64,000 bases of DNA, from assembly GCA_964493635.1 (NCBI GenBank), contig CAZBOW010000006.1, forward strand, positions 41,107 to 105,106, written 5' to 3'. The stretch is from OLB6 sp964493635 (GTDB lineage: Bacteria; Bacteroidota; Ignavibacteria; Kapaibacteriales; Kapaibacteriaceae). Of the stretch, positions 25,762-34,247 are shown piece after piece (the stretch's first letter is position 1; the number at the start of each line of letters is the position of its first letter). The position numbers and the translations under genes are program-made. The notes under the pieces were generated by a model. The model did no database searches. It had not been told where the DNA came from and worked only from the letters and a program-made list of their open reading frames with translations.

Positions 25762-26538
25762 TTACTGTAGTGCAGTACGTGGAAGCGTCAGGACGGTAGC
25801 CCCTAGCACGTAGGGTCCAATCTCGTAGGCATTGTAGTACAGGATCACACTATCGGCCGTCAGTCCCACGTTTACCGGTAGCATAAACTCACCCCCGTCG
25901 AACCAATACTCTGTGCCTTCCGTGAGCGATGCACCCGGAGCAAGTCCTGCCTGCTTTCGGAACACCGCTTCGGCCTTCGTCTTCAAGCGTGTGGTGTCGG
26001 TGGTCAGGTCGGCAAGGGTAAGGGGCTTGCCGGTACGCATATCAGCCAGAATGTACGTGGTGTACGATAACGGGTGGGCGCCGCCCATATAGCTAGAGGT
26101 TGCCACTTCGATGCAGGCAATGGAGTCCATCGCTGTTACGGTGGCTGTGCCTTGCATGGTCCATCGCTGCTCGGTGTCGGAAAAGTCCGAGAGGAAGTTT
26201 TCGTACTCTTCAATGAATCGCTGCGTGGCTTCCTCAAGACTGGTGGCGCGCTCAAGATCCGGGCCACCCATCTCCTGAGCAATGGCATCAATCACGCGCG
26301 AGGTCAGCAGGCGAGCAATGCTGTCGTTGGCGGGCTCCATGGCGCTAAACACCGGGAAGCGTAGCTCGACTCCTCCACAGCGATCCAATGGACCATCGCA
26401 GCCATTGGGCCGTGCCGTGATGGTAGAGTCACGCCAGGCATATCCGGGCAGGTCGGAGACCAGCTCGTCGGAACAGGAGGTAACCAACAGAACGGTAGCC
26501 AAGGCTGCGGCTACCGTCGGCATCACGGTGCGCTGCAT
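25762..26538 (-). CDS. Lipoprotein with DUF3298/RsiV-like extracytoplasmic domain
   Basis: A 258-residue protein whose signal peptide ends in the lipobox LVTSC (Cys22). The C-terminal half contains GGAHPLSYTTY and TGKPLTLADL (about 150-180), the hallmark of the DUF3298 domain found in the lysozyme-sensing anti-sigma RsiV and in peptidoglycan deacetylases of the PdaC type. No transmembrane anti-sigma part is present; the protein is anchored by lipid only. It lies directly upstream of an ECF sigma factor and overlaps the T9SS gene stop by one base (TAATG). A sensing role is suggested by context only. Confidence 0.72.
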   Translation of the reverse strand: MQRTVMPTVAAALATVLLVTSCSDELVSDLPGYAWRDSTITARPNGCDGPLDRCGGVELRFPVFSAMEPANDSIARLLTSRVIDAIAQEMGGPDLERATSLEEATQRFIEEYENFLSDFSDTEQRWTMQGTATVTAMDSIACIEVATSSYMGGAHPLSYTTYILADMRTGKPLTLADLTTDTTRLKTKAEAVFRKQAGLAPGASLTEGTEYWFDGGEFMLPVNVGLTADSVILYYNAYEIGPYVLGATVLTLPRTALQ

Positions 26539-27218
26539 TACTTCACCAGCATCATCGGCTTCGTAGCGGTGTAGCCCGGGGCCGACAAGACGTAGTAGTA
26601 GAGTGAGCTCTGCATGTCGTGTTCACGCGTGTTGATCGTGACGGTGTGTTCCCCGGCAGGCAGGACGTCATTCACCAGCGTGGCTACAACAGCCCCGTTC
26701 AGGTCCACAACCTTCACAACAACTTCGGACGTTGCCGCCGTCGCAAAACGGATCGTGGCTTGATCGGTAACGGGATTTGGCTGGCAGTCAAACAGCGCGA
26801 AGCCAGCCGTCTCGGTACCGTGGGTGCGTCCGGCAATCACCGTGCCATCGACGTCCAATGGTACAAGGTCCGACTGTACAATGAACGAACGTGGCTCAAT
26901 CACCACCTGCATGGGCTTACTTGTGACTGTCGCACAGGGGCCGGCAAGCTCCACGGTGTATACACCGGCCATGTCCGCTTGTGCGATCGGGTAGCGGAGT
27001 TCCTGCCCGTGTTCACCACGCAGCAACTGTCCGTCCTTAAACCAGCGGATCGTCAGGTGGCGCATATCCTGATCCTTGTTGACCGTGAGGACAAACTCCG
27101 ATCCCTCGGGCATACGCTTTACCAGCTGTGCCATTGTCGTTGTTGAGGTACTCACCAGCATCGCCATAAGTACCAACAGGAGGACCGAGGACCGACGTAT
27201 CACGGATCGATGAATCAT
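26538..27218 (-). CDS. Secreted Ig-like protein with T9SS sorting domain
   Basis: A 226-residue protein with a signal peptide (about 1-31). An Ig-like segment with VNKDQDMRHLTIRWFKDG (about 45-62) and YTVELAGPCATVTS follows. The C-terminal ~80 residues (DCQPNPVTDQ, VVKVVDLNGAVVATL, SLYYYVLSAPGYTATKPMML) form a type A T9SS sorting domain. The ATG at 27218 is chosen because AAGGA lies 8 bases upstream and it gives the signal peptide. It heads the operon leading to the lipoprotein, ECF factor, zf protein and uup. Its partner or ligand is unknown. Confidence 0.72.
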   Translation of the reverse strand: MIHRSVIRRSSVLLLVLMAMLVSTSTTTMAQLVKRMPEGSEFVLTVNKDQDMRHLTIRWFKDGQLLRGEHGQELRYPIAQADMAGVYTVELAGPCATVTSKPMQVVIEPRSFIVQSDLVPLDVDGTVIAGRTHGTETAGFALFDCQPNPVTDQATIRFATAATSEVVVKVVDLNGAVVATLVNDVLPAGEHTVTINTREHDMQSSLYYYVLSAPGYTATKPMMLVK

Positions 27219-27270
27219 GGGGGTGTCCTTTTTTTCGTTTCCAATAGCTCGAATATAGCAGTTTTGTGCC

Positions 27271-28520
27271 GTGCGAATCTTCATTACCGCCGGTGATCCA
27301 TCGGCCGATGCTCATGCGGCACGGTTGATGGCTGCCCTCCGAATCTGTGTTCCCGAGGTCATCTTCGAGGGATTCGGCGGACCGGCTATGGAAATGCAGG
27401 GGTTGCGGTCGGTGGCTCACCTCCAAGATCTTGCTGTTTCGGGCTTTTGGGAGGTTGCCAAGCGGTACGGCTACTTCCGCGCTCTGCTGCGGCAATGTCA
27501 GCAGCTTCTGCACAGCAGGACGTACGACCTCTTCCTCCCCGTGGACTATCCCGGCTTTAACCTGCGCCTAGCTTCCTCTGCGCGCGCACAGCGCATTCCC
27601 GTTGCGTGGTACATCGCCCCGCAGTTGTGGGCATGGGGCTCACGGCGCGGTGCACGGCTGGCTGCGGCCGTTACCGATCTGCTGGTGGTCTTCCCGTTCG
27701 AGGTCGACTTCTTTGCCCAGTTTGGTATTACGGCACGGTACGTCGGTCATCCCCTGCTTGAAGAGTTACGACACCAGCCCGATGCGCAGCGGGCCGATAC
27801 GGTAGTGCTCATGCCAGGTTCGCGATTGCAGGAGATCCGGCATCATGTGCCGGTGTTGACGTCGGCCCTTCGCCTCCTGCAGCAGAACACGCACGTGCCC
27901 GTTCAGGTAGCACAGGCACCGATGATCGGTTCCAGCATGCTCCAGCCCCTTACCGACCTTGGTGCGGAGCTCGTTACCAACAGTCACGATGCCATGCGCC
28001 ATGCGCGCGCCGGACTGGTAAAGGCCGGGACCTCGACCTTGGAAGCCACNNNNNNNNNNNNNNNNNNNNNNNNNNNNNNNNNNNNNNNNNNNNNNNNNNN
28101 NNNNNNNNNNNNNNNNNNNNNNNNNNNNNNNNNNNNNNNNNNNNNNNNNTGCGCCATGCGCGCGCCGGACTGGTAAAGGCCGGGACCTCGACCTTGGAAG
28201 CCACGTTGCTGGGCATGCCGTATGCAACGTTCTATCGAACGTCGTGGGCGTCCTACCACCTGAGCCGATGGCTGGTGGACGTCTCGTCGGTGACGATGGC
28301 GAACCTACTGCTCAAGCGTCCGGTGGTGCACGAATATCTTCAGAAGGATGCCACGGGTGACCGCCTAGCCACGGAGATTCTGGACTTGTTGGAGAATATG
28401 CAACGTCGCCAGGAGCTCGCCGCGGCCACAGCCGAGGTGCATCATCTGCTTGGCGGTCCGGGAGCAAGTCAGCGGGCAGCCGACTACCTTGCCGAGCGCT
28501 ACCAGAGGAGAGGGCGGTAG
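27271..28520 (+). CDS. lpxB: Lipid-A-disaccharide synthase LpxB (split only by an assembly gap)
   Basis: Family features are AGDPSADAHAARLM at the N-terminus, YIAPQLWAWG (about 110-119) and YVGHPLLEEL. A 100-N run (28050-28149) is flanked by identical 55-base sequences; collapsing gap plus one copy (155 bases) restores one frame from GTG 27271 to TAG 28520, giving 364 residues, normal for LpxB. Without that correction the frame appears to break at 28176. LpxB joins UDP-2,3-diacylglucosamine and lipid X at the inner membrane. It leads the run with the acyltransferase and lpxK. A near-consensus box (CAGTTTTG) stands 3 bases before the GTG. Confidence 0.9.
27995..28204. other. Assembly gap of 100 N with identical 55-base flanks (in lpxB)
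   Basis: Bases 27995-28049 and 28150-28204 are identical, and the N run between them is exactly 100. The reading frame of lpxB is continuous only if 155 bases are removed. The gap is therefore a scaffolding artefact from unmerged overlapping contig ends, not missing sequence. Confidence 0.93.
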
Positions 28521-28524
28521 GCCT

Positions 28525-29121
28525 ATGCTGCGTGCAAAACTCGTTTCCGTCGTCATCCGCCTGCTGGCGCGAACCTGGAGCTTGGAGGTCCAAGGGCAGT
28601 TACCCATGCAGCCATGCGTTGTGGCCTTCTGGCACGGGAGTATGCTGCCAATTTGGTGGGCCTTCCGAGGCCTTCGTCCGACGGCGATGGTAAGTGCAAG
28701 CCGTGATGGTGCTCTGCTGGCACAGCTGCTGCAGGACTGGAACTACCGTACGGTACGGGGGTCGTCGTCGCAAGGCGGTAGCGCAGCCCTGTCCGACCTG
28801 GTGCGTGCAGCCCACGACCATGTGGTGATGCTCACGCCCGATGGTCCGCGAGGCCCGTCGCAGGAGATGAAGCCGGGAGCCGTGGTTGCCGCGCAGCGCG
28901 CCGGTGTGCCATTGTTGTTGGTGGCGGCCAGGGTTTCGCGCTCCAAGATCTTCGAGCGATCGTGGGATCGCTTTGTTCTGCCACTACCGTTTGCGACGGT
29001 AACGCTCGTCATCGATGTCCCGTGCATGATCTCTGCCGAGGCTACTCGCCAGGAGGTTGATGCCATCATTGCAGGGTCGCAACAACGGCTGCGTACGCTA
29101 GCCAATGAGAGTCGCTCATGA
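28525..29121 (+). CDS. DUF374-type lysophospholipid acyltransferase family protein
   Basis: A 198-residue protein with an N-terminal hydrophobic helix, AFWHGSMLPIWW (about 34-45, the His motif of this acyltransferase group), SRDG, and TPDGPRGP (about 119-126). DUF374 proteins are relatives of lipid A late acyltransferases. Placed between lpxB and lpxK it probably acts on lipid A or a phospholipid precursor at the inner membrane; the acceptor is not certain. It starts 4 bases after lpxB and ends in an ATGA overlap with lpxK. Confidence 0.85.
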   Translation: MLRAKLVSVVIRLLARTWSLEVQGQLPMQPCVVAFWHGSMLPIWWAFRGLRPTAMVSASRDGALLAQLLQDWNYRTVRGSSSQGGSAALSDLVRAAHDHVVMLTPDGPRGPSQEMKPGAVVAAQRAGVPLLLVAARVSRSKIFERSWDRFVLPLPFATVTLVIDVPCMISAEATRQEVDAIIAGSQQRLRTLANESRS

Positions 29122-30113
29122 TTCGCTCGCTGCTTGCCGTAGGATCCCGCCTCTATGGTGCAGTGGTGCGTCGTCGGAACGATCGCTTCGACACTCATCG
29201 TACACCGATTGTGACGGTCAATGTTCCCGTGATCAGCGTTGGGAACCTCACCGTAGGTGGTACCGGTAAAACGCCGGTGGTGCAGATGCTTGTGCGGTGG
29301 CTGCAGCAACACGGTTATCAGCCGGCGGTGATTCTGCGAGGCTATCGCCGTCGATCGCGCGGATTGGTCGTCGTGCATGACGGAGAGCGCCTCTGTGCTA
29401 CGGTTGAGCAAGCCGGTGATGAAGCCTACCTGCACGCCACATCGTTGCAGGTGCCGGTGGTGGTCTGTTCGAGCAAGGTCGATGCCGCCGTCCATGCGGC
29501 GGGAATGTTGCCGTGCTCGGTGATCGTTGTCGACGACGGCTTCCAGCATCGCTCGCTGCACCGCGACGTGGACGTTCTGCTCGTGGACCGGGCAACACTG
29601 CAGGGTAAACTTCTGCCAGAGGGACGTCTGCGCGAGCCCCTTTCCAGCATCCATCGGGCGCACGTCATTCTTCTGACAGATCCAACCATTGATCAATCGG
29701 ACGTGCTCCCGTATGCCTCCCCGGATGCAGTCATCGACCATGTCCGTGTGCAGACATCGATCGATGTGTCGGGAAGAAGGGTGGTGGTAATGGCTGGGAT
29801 CGCCAACCCGCAACGGTTTACTGCTACGGTGCAGGCAGCTGGTGCTGTGGTGGTGCGTGAAGTCTTCTTTGATGATCACTACCGATATTCGCAGGCCTCC
29901 GTGCAGGATGTTCTTCACAAGGCCAAGGCCAATCATGCCAGCGTCTGCACCACGGAGAAAGACAGCGTGAAGCTGGAACCGTACCGTGAGCTGTTCGCTG
30001 CCGCCAATGTTCCATTGCACGTTGTGCCGATCGAGGCACACGCGTCCGATCGTATCAGAAATCGTGTCCTTGCCCTCATCATGGGAGTAACAGATGAAGA
30101 TCGCCATCAGTAA
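29118..30113 (+). CDS. lpxK: Tetraacyldisaccharide 4'-kinase LpxK
   Basis: A 331-residue protein with the LpxK P-loop region PVISVGNLTVGGTGKTP (about 37-53), ILRGYRRRSRG, VVDDGFQHRSLHRD (about 138-151) and CTTEKDSVKL near residue 278. It phosphorylates the 4' position of the lipid A disaccharide. It is translationally coupled to the acyltransferase gene by ATGA and overlaps the next gene by 20 bases. Confidence 0.94.
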   Translation: MIRSLLAVGSRLYGAVVRRRNDRFDTHRTPIVTVNVPVISVGNLTVGGTGKTPVVQMLVRWLQQHGYQPAVILRGYRRRSRGLVVVHDGERLCATVEQAGDEAYLHATSLQVPVVVCSSKVDAAVHAAGMLPCSVIVVDDGFQHRSLHRDVDVLLVDRATLQGKLLPEGRLREPLSSIHRAHVILLTDPTIDQSDVLPYASPDAVIDHVRVQTSIDVSGRRVVVMAGIANPQRFTATVQAAGAVVVREVFFDDHYRYSQASVQDVLHKAKANHASVCTTEKDSVKLEPYRELFAAANVPLHVVPIEAHASDRIRNRVLALIMGVTDEDRHQ

Positions 30114-30813
30114 GGCCTCGGGTTCTGCCAGTTTCGATCGCTATGGTCCATGGCTTCAAGCGGCAGATGCCTCCGTAGAGGTTGTTGATCTGTCGGGAAT
30201 GACGGCCATGGATGCCGTTGCCGTCCTTCGCGAAGTGTCCGGTCTGGTGCTCTCCGGTGGCGAAGATGTCGATCCGGCCCTGTATGGTCATCCGGAGCGT
30301 CGGGACGTATGCGGCACGATCAATGCCGAGCGCGATGCACTGGAGCTGGCACTGGCAACAGCGGCGGTCGAGATCCGGATGCCGGTTCTGGGCATCTGTA
30401 GGGGGCTTCAGGTACTCAACGTTGCCTTTGGCGGCACCCTGATTGCTGACATCCCGTCGCAGCGGCCGTCAACAACCGAGCACCGCAGGATCGAGGGTGT
30501 CGATAGCGTCCACGGTGTGGAGGTCCAGCCCGGCTCGATCCTGAAACATGTGTGTGGTACGATGGAAGGCAGTGTTAATAGTGCGCACCACCAGGCCATC
30601 GAGAAGATTGCCGCGGTATTCACGGCCACTGTTCTCGCCGAGGACGGAGTGATTGAAGCCATCGAATGGGGTGATGCCGCACTGGGTGGAAAGCCCTTCC
30701 TCTTAGGAGTGCAGTGGCATCCCGAGCGTATGGAGTACCAGAGTCCATTTTCGCTGCGCCTTGCCGAGCACTTCTTGTTGGAAGCATCGGCCTATCAGCT
30801 TCTGCTACGGTAG
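30094..30813 (+). CDS. Class I glutamine amidotransferase-like peptidase C26 (gamma-glutamyl hydrolase family)
   Basis: A 239-residue protein with SGGEDVDPALYG (about 54-65), nucleophile Cys102 in GICRGLQ, SAHHQA, and QWHPERM with His209 and Glu211, completing the Cys-His-Glu triad. Relatives such as PuuD hydrolyse gamma-glutamyl amides. It starts within the end of lpxK with a GGGAG site before the ATG. Its role in a lipid A operon is unclear. A GTAGGGGGCT copy (30398-30407) encodes part of the nucleophile elbow using the rare pair AGG GGG. Confidence 0.85.
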   Translation: MKIAISKASGSASFDRYGPWLQAADASVEVVDLSGMTAMDAVAVLREVSGLVLSGGEDVDPALYGHPERRDVCGTINAERDALELALATAAVEIRMPVLGICRGLQVLNVAFGGTLIADIPSQRPSTTEHRRIEGVDSVHGVEVQPGSILKHVCGTMEGSVNSAHHQAIEKIAAVFTATVLAEDGVIEAIEWGDAALGGKPFLLGVQWHPERMEYQSPFSLRLAEHFLLEASAYQLLLR

Positions 30814-30832
30814 TGCTCATATAGTGCTCATA
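30811..30832. repeat. 11-bp perfect tandem duplication at a convergent gene junction
   Basis: TAGTGCTCATA occurs twice in tandem (30811-30821 and 30822-30832). The first copy holds the TAG stop of the C26 peptidase gene and the second holds the TGA stop of the convergent barrel gene, so the duplication spaces the two stops. Confidence 0.85.
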
Positions 30833-32474
30833 TACGGATGTCCAGCTGTGCAGCGGCTGACAGTTCTGCGTGAAGAAGCAGCGTGGATAGCGAGCAACGC
30901 ACACTCGGCACCGGCTGCCAGGTAGCGGCTAGCAGCAGGCGTGTACCGGTTCCATTGCCAACCACCGTCGTGAATATTCCCGCTGCCGGAACCTCCATCG
31001 CATAGGGAGCAACGTCAACGGACGTAGACCAGTACGTTGTGTACCGCGCCGTGAGGTTCGATGCGGCGGACCATGTCCAACGTGCCTCGATGTAGCTAAG
31101 GTATCCGTGGTGGTGCTCTCCATCCTCCCAGGCAGCGCGGCGCACATCGGAGCGAACCCGCATCCGCACGTGCGGCTGAACCTGCGCCGTGAGATCCAGT
31201 CGAATCGTGGTGCGATGCCGCCGTGTCATGCGGCTGTCCGTGGAAACATCATCCACTTCGTACCGACACCGGGCATCCAGATTCACGCCCCGAACCAGTC
31301 GTACCTGTCCATCAACGATCGCATCAACGCCCCGTCTGGGCATTGGTATCGCGTGCGACGGTGAAGGCCTTCCATGGATATCCAACGAGGCCTCCAGGTT
31401 CCACCGATCTTGGCGGTAGTGCAGTCCTACCATGCACCCAACCTCATTCCCCAAGACCGAGGCCTGGGAGATGGCCGCAGCATAGGGGTGGCGAAGATCC
31501 GGATCCGACCACCGAACGGCGGCCGACAGCGCTCCAACGGTAAGGTCTTTTCGGGCAACCACCTGTAGGGCATAGTGTGCAGCATCCATCACACCAGCTT
31601 CAGCATGCAGCTGCCACGAATCCACCTGCAGTTCGCCTTCCACCGAGGCCATCGTGTGTGCATGGTCGTGGTAGAGGTGAACGCCGCCAACGGCAGTGGC
31701 CGAAACGGACATGCGGGCCGAGGCCAACACCACCGAGCCCGACGTGCCGCCGATGCCCAAGGGGGAATACATCAATCCGACTTCCACGGGTAGTGCCGTG
31801 CTGACCGACGGCACGTGAAGAGCAATGCCGCGCGCCATCGCTTCCTGCCACGTAGAGGTGTATGGGCGCAGCTGGATGGTGGTGTTCATGTTGGCTAAAC
31901 GCGAGTAGGCACTACGGCCGAACCCGCCTCCACCACCGAGCACCATGCCCAGGCCACTGGCCATGGACACATCGCCAACGGCGATAACACACGGTTCCAG
32001 CGGAACAACAGCCCAGCCCCCGGTTATCGATCCGGTAGCTGTGGAGCGCAGGACGGCACCGACGCGGCCCAGCACGGTAGCAACATCCATCCGTGCGGAC
32101 CAGTCTGGTGTGCGTGTACCACGCCAGATGCCTCGCAGGCGGAGGCGTCCCGAATGCAACCATGTTGTGCACGTGCAGTGAAGGGTACACGTGGTTGCCA
32201 GCAGTAGTTGTTGGTCGGTGGTCAGACACGCCATACTGGAGAGCTCGTCGATGGTAACCACACTGTCCACCACCGAACGAATGCGTGCAGCTGTGGCCCT
32301 GGAGATTCCCGGAATCCGTGTAAGGTCGCTCGTGCTGGCACATCGCAAACAGAGTGGCGTTTCAGCATAGGATTGCAGAGCGTCAAGGGTTGCCACGTTT
32401 TGCGGGTCCGAGGCGAGATCGTCCTGGGCCCAGGCCATTGTTACAGCACAGATCAACAGCAGAAATCTAGCCAT
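30828..32474 (-). CDS. Secreted helix-hairpin-helix protein with predicted outer-membrane beta-barrel
   Basis: A 548-residue protein with a signal peptide (about 1-16). Next is a helix-hairpin-helix-like segment (about 50-80, TRIPGISRATAARIR) like that of ComEA-type DNA-binding proteins, then a Cys-containing stretch (CTLHCTCTTW). Some 430 residues of alternating-pattern strands end in LDIRI, as expected for an outer-membrane barrel. HhH-plus-barrel proteins recur in Bacteroidota and are uncharacterised. It overlaps the upstream barrel gene by 8 bases. DNA binding is inference only. Confidence 0.6.
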   Translation of the reverse strand: MARFLLLICAVTMAWAQDDLASDPQNVATLDALQSYAETPLCLRCASTSDLTRIPGISRATAARIRSVVDSVVTIDELSSMACLTTDQQLLLATTCTLHCTCTTWLHSGRLRLRGIWRGTRTPDWSARMDVATVLGRVGAVLRSTATGSITGGWAVVPLEPCVIAVGDVSMASGLGMVLGGGGGFGRSAYSRLANMNTTIQLRPYTSTWQEAMARGIALHVPSVSTALPVEVGLMYSPLGIGGTSGSVVLASARMSVSATAVGGVHLYHDHAHTMASVEGELQVDSWQLHAEAGVMDAAHYALQVVARKDLTVGALSAAVRWSDPDLRHPYAAAISQASVLGNEVGCMVGLHYRQDRWNLEASLDIHGRPSPSHAIPMPRRGVDAIVDGQVRLVRGVNLDARCRYEVDDVSTDSRMTRRHRTTIRLDLTAQVQPHVRMRVRSDVRRAAWEDGEHHHGYLSYIEARWTWSAASNLTARYTTYWSTSVDVAPYAMEVPAAGIFTTVVGNGTGTRLLLAATWQPVPSVRCSLSTLLLHAELSAAAQLDIRI

Positions 32475-33213
32475 CCAAGCGCACGTCCAACGTGAGTGCA
32501 GCCCGATAGCCGAGGCGCTCTACCCACGTCACTTCGGCAACGATCCATGGAAGGTCCAGGAGCTCAAGTTGCGTGGCAACGCTCAGCGTGATGGGCCACG
32601 TCGAGCACCTGCCACGCAGGGTGGTCGAGGGCGATGGACGATAGAGTGCCGATAGAATCAGCGACGTATAATGCCCGGGTTGGATGGCCAGCTCGGCAGC
32701 CGCTGCCCCCTGCCAGCCAACGCCGAGTCGCAGCGTGCGGGTAGGGGGCTGGCTGTCCGAGTGGAGTTGCAGCAGTCCGTCGACGCCGCAACCCACCAAC
32801 CAGGTGGGGTCGAGTGCGATGATGGTATGGATGTTGATCCCCAGCGTGGTTCGGGCTGGAAAACCCACAGCCCCTTGCCAGGTTCCAGTAAGTTGTGATG
32901 CTGCTGTGAAGGACGGTGTGATCGCCCAGAGACGTGATACCGAGCCCTGAAGATCCGTCCACCCACTGCCAGAGGCTCCGGAGAGGTGCGCCAACATCCC
33001 GGCTGGCAGAAACGCTGCTGTAACGGAAGCGGAACTCAGATCAACGAAGCCATACGGGGCGGGCTGCATGCTAAGCGAAACGGACGTGCGCTGCTGGGAG
33101 GCAGCGGGAGCTGCGACACATTCGCTCACGCAGAGCACCGTTGTGCCGGTGATGTCCTGTGCCATCATCGCGGCATACGCTGTGTGCACCAGAAACAACA
33201 GCCCAAACGTCAT
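32467..33213 (-). CDS. Predicted outer-membrane beta-barrel protein, function unknown
   Basis: A 248-residue protein from the ATG at 33213 with a signal peptide (about 1-19, ending AAMMAQ). Repeated amphipathic strand patterns continue to the C-terminus (YRAALTLDVRLDG). No known catalytic motif is visible. An upstream in-frame extension to 33339 is less likely because it places the signal peptide internally. Its TAG stop lies inside the start of the HhH-barrel gene, so the two barrel proteins are probably made together and may interact. A GTAGGGGGCT copy is at 32741. Confidence 0.5.
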   Translation of the reverse strand: MTFGLLFLVHTAYAAMMAQDITGTTVLCVSECVAAPAASQQRTSVSLSMQPAPYGFVDLSSASVTAAFLPAGMLAHLSGASGSGWTDLQGSVSRLWAITPSFTAASQLTGTWQGAVGFPARTTLGINIHTIIALDPTWLVGCGVDGLLQLHSDSQPPTRTLRLGVGWQGAAAAELAIQPGHYTSLILSALYRPSPSTTLRGRCSTWPITLSVATQLELLDLPWIVAEVTWVERLGYRAALTLDVRLDG

Positions 33214-33271
33214 CTTCAGGCTGCGTATGTTCGCAGAGAGTCGGAGACCATACATCTGGAGACCACGAATC

Positions 33272-34201
33272 ATGAGTGCAACCATGTTGAACGGGTATGT
33301 CGGCAGGCTGGTGACCATATGGGCTGTCGTGATGATCACGGCGGGAAATGTGACATCCTACGCGCAGGAATTGGACGCCCGCGTTACCGTAAACATGGAT
33401 GCCATTCAGATGGATCAGCGCATGGAAGCCCGTACCATGGCAGCCGATGTGGAGCGCTACCTAAATAACCAGCGCTATACCGGTCGGGATTGGGAGGGTG
33501 AGCGTATCCCTGTGGATATCACGATCTATTTGATGTCCCGCAGCGGCAATCGATACATGGGGCGCCTGGCGATTGTGAGCCGCCGCTTGGCCAATGGTGA
33601 GCCAAATACCGGAGGCCCCCTGCTTCGAATCTTTGATCAGGAGTGGACCTTTGAGTGGTCGTTCAACCCCGTGTTGAACTACCAAACGATGCGATACGAC
33701 CCCTTCACCAGCGTCATTGATTTCTACGTCCTACTGGCCATTGGCTTGGATGCTGATACCTACGAGGATCTGGGTGGTGATCCCCTATACAATGCGGCCA
33801 AGCAGATTGCTCAACTCGGCAGTGCAACGGGAGTTTCCAGTTTTTCGACCACCTTCCAGCCGGGCGAGATCACGCGCATGTCGATCGCCACCGAGCTGAC
33901 GGATCCGCGCTTCAATGGATTGCGGCGGATTTTCTATGACTACCACGTAGCCATGGATGAATATGCCCTCGACCCCGAGAAGGGAAGAGCGCAGATGCTT
34001 GTTGTGCTGGACGATCTTGCCTATTTCAAGCAGAAGTCCATCTCGAACCGGTCGGCACTTCTGGATGTGTACTTCGATGCCAAGGCGGGTGAGTTGGCCG
34101 ATATGTTTCGTGGGATGAAGGACGCTACGGTGTGGGATACGCTCCGATACCTTGATCCATCCAATTCACAGATGTACGAGTCTGCCTCGCAAGGAAAGTA
34201 A
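33272..34201 (+). CDS. DUF4835 / PorD-like protein linked to type IX secretion
   Basis: A 309-residue protein with a signal peptide (about 1-28) and a mature start ELDARVTVNMDAIQMDQR. ADVERYLNNQRYTGRDW and IPVDITIYL follow, a pattern characteristic of DUF4835 proteins, which are annotated in Bacteroidota as T9SS component PorD. The ATG at 33272 is chosen because GGAG sits about 10 bases upstream. At least three T9SS-sorted proteins in this window make a T9SS role consistent. It is divergent from the two barrel genes. Confidence 0.75.
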   Translation: MSATMLNGYVGRLVTIWAVVMITAGNVTSYAQELDARVTVNMDAIQMDQRMEARTMAADVERYLNNQRYTGRDWEGERIPVDITIYLMSRSGNRYMGRLAIVSRRLANGEPNTGGPLLRIFDQEWTFEWSFNPVLNYQTMRYDPFTSVIDFYVLLAIGLDADTYEDLGGDPLYNAAKQIAQLGSATGVSSFSTTFQPGEITRMSIATELTDPRFNGLRRIFYDYHVAMDEYALDPEKGRAQMLVVLDDLAYFKQKSISNRSALLDVYFDAKAGELADMFRGMKDATVWDTLRYLDPSNSQMYESASQGK

Positions 34202-34214
34202 GCTGACCGCTCGA

Positions 34215-34247
34215 CACCACGACGGCACCACGACGGCACCACGATGT
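34215..34247 (+). repeat. Three tandem 11-bp units spanning the tadA-rsmI start codon
   Basis: CACCACGACGG occurs twice (34215-34225, 34226-34236), followed by the variant CACCACGATGT (34237-34247), which contains the start ATG at 34244. No Shine-Dalgarno sequence is visible, so the repeats occupy the place of the ribosome-binding site. A further partial copy (CACCACGACATG) lies just inside the gene. Confidence 0.8.

Noticed and set aside
28743..30107. 454-codon minus-strand open frame opposite the acyltransferase and lpxK
   Set aside because: Both plus-strand genes show complete motifs; the antisense frame has none.
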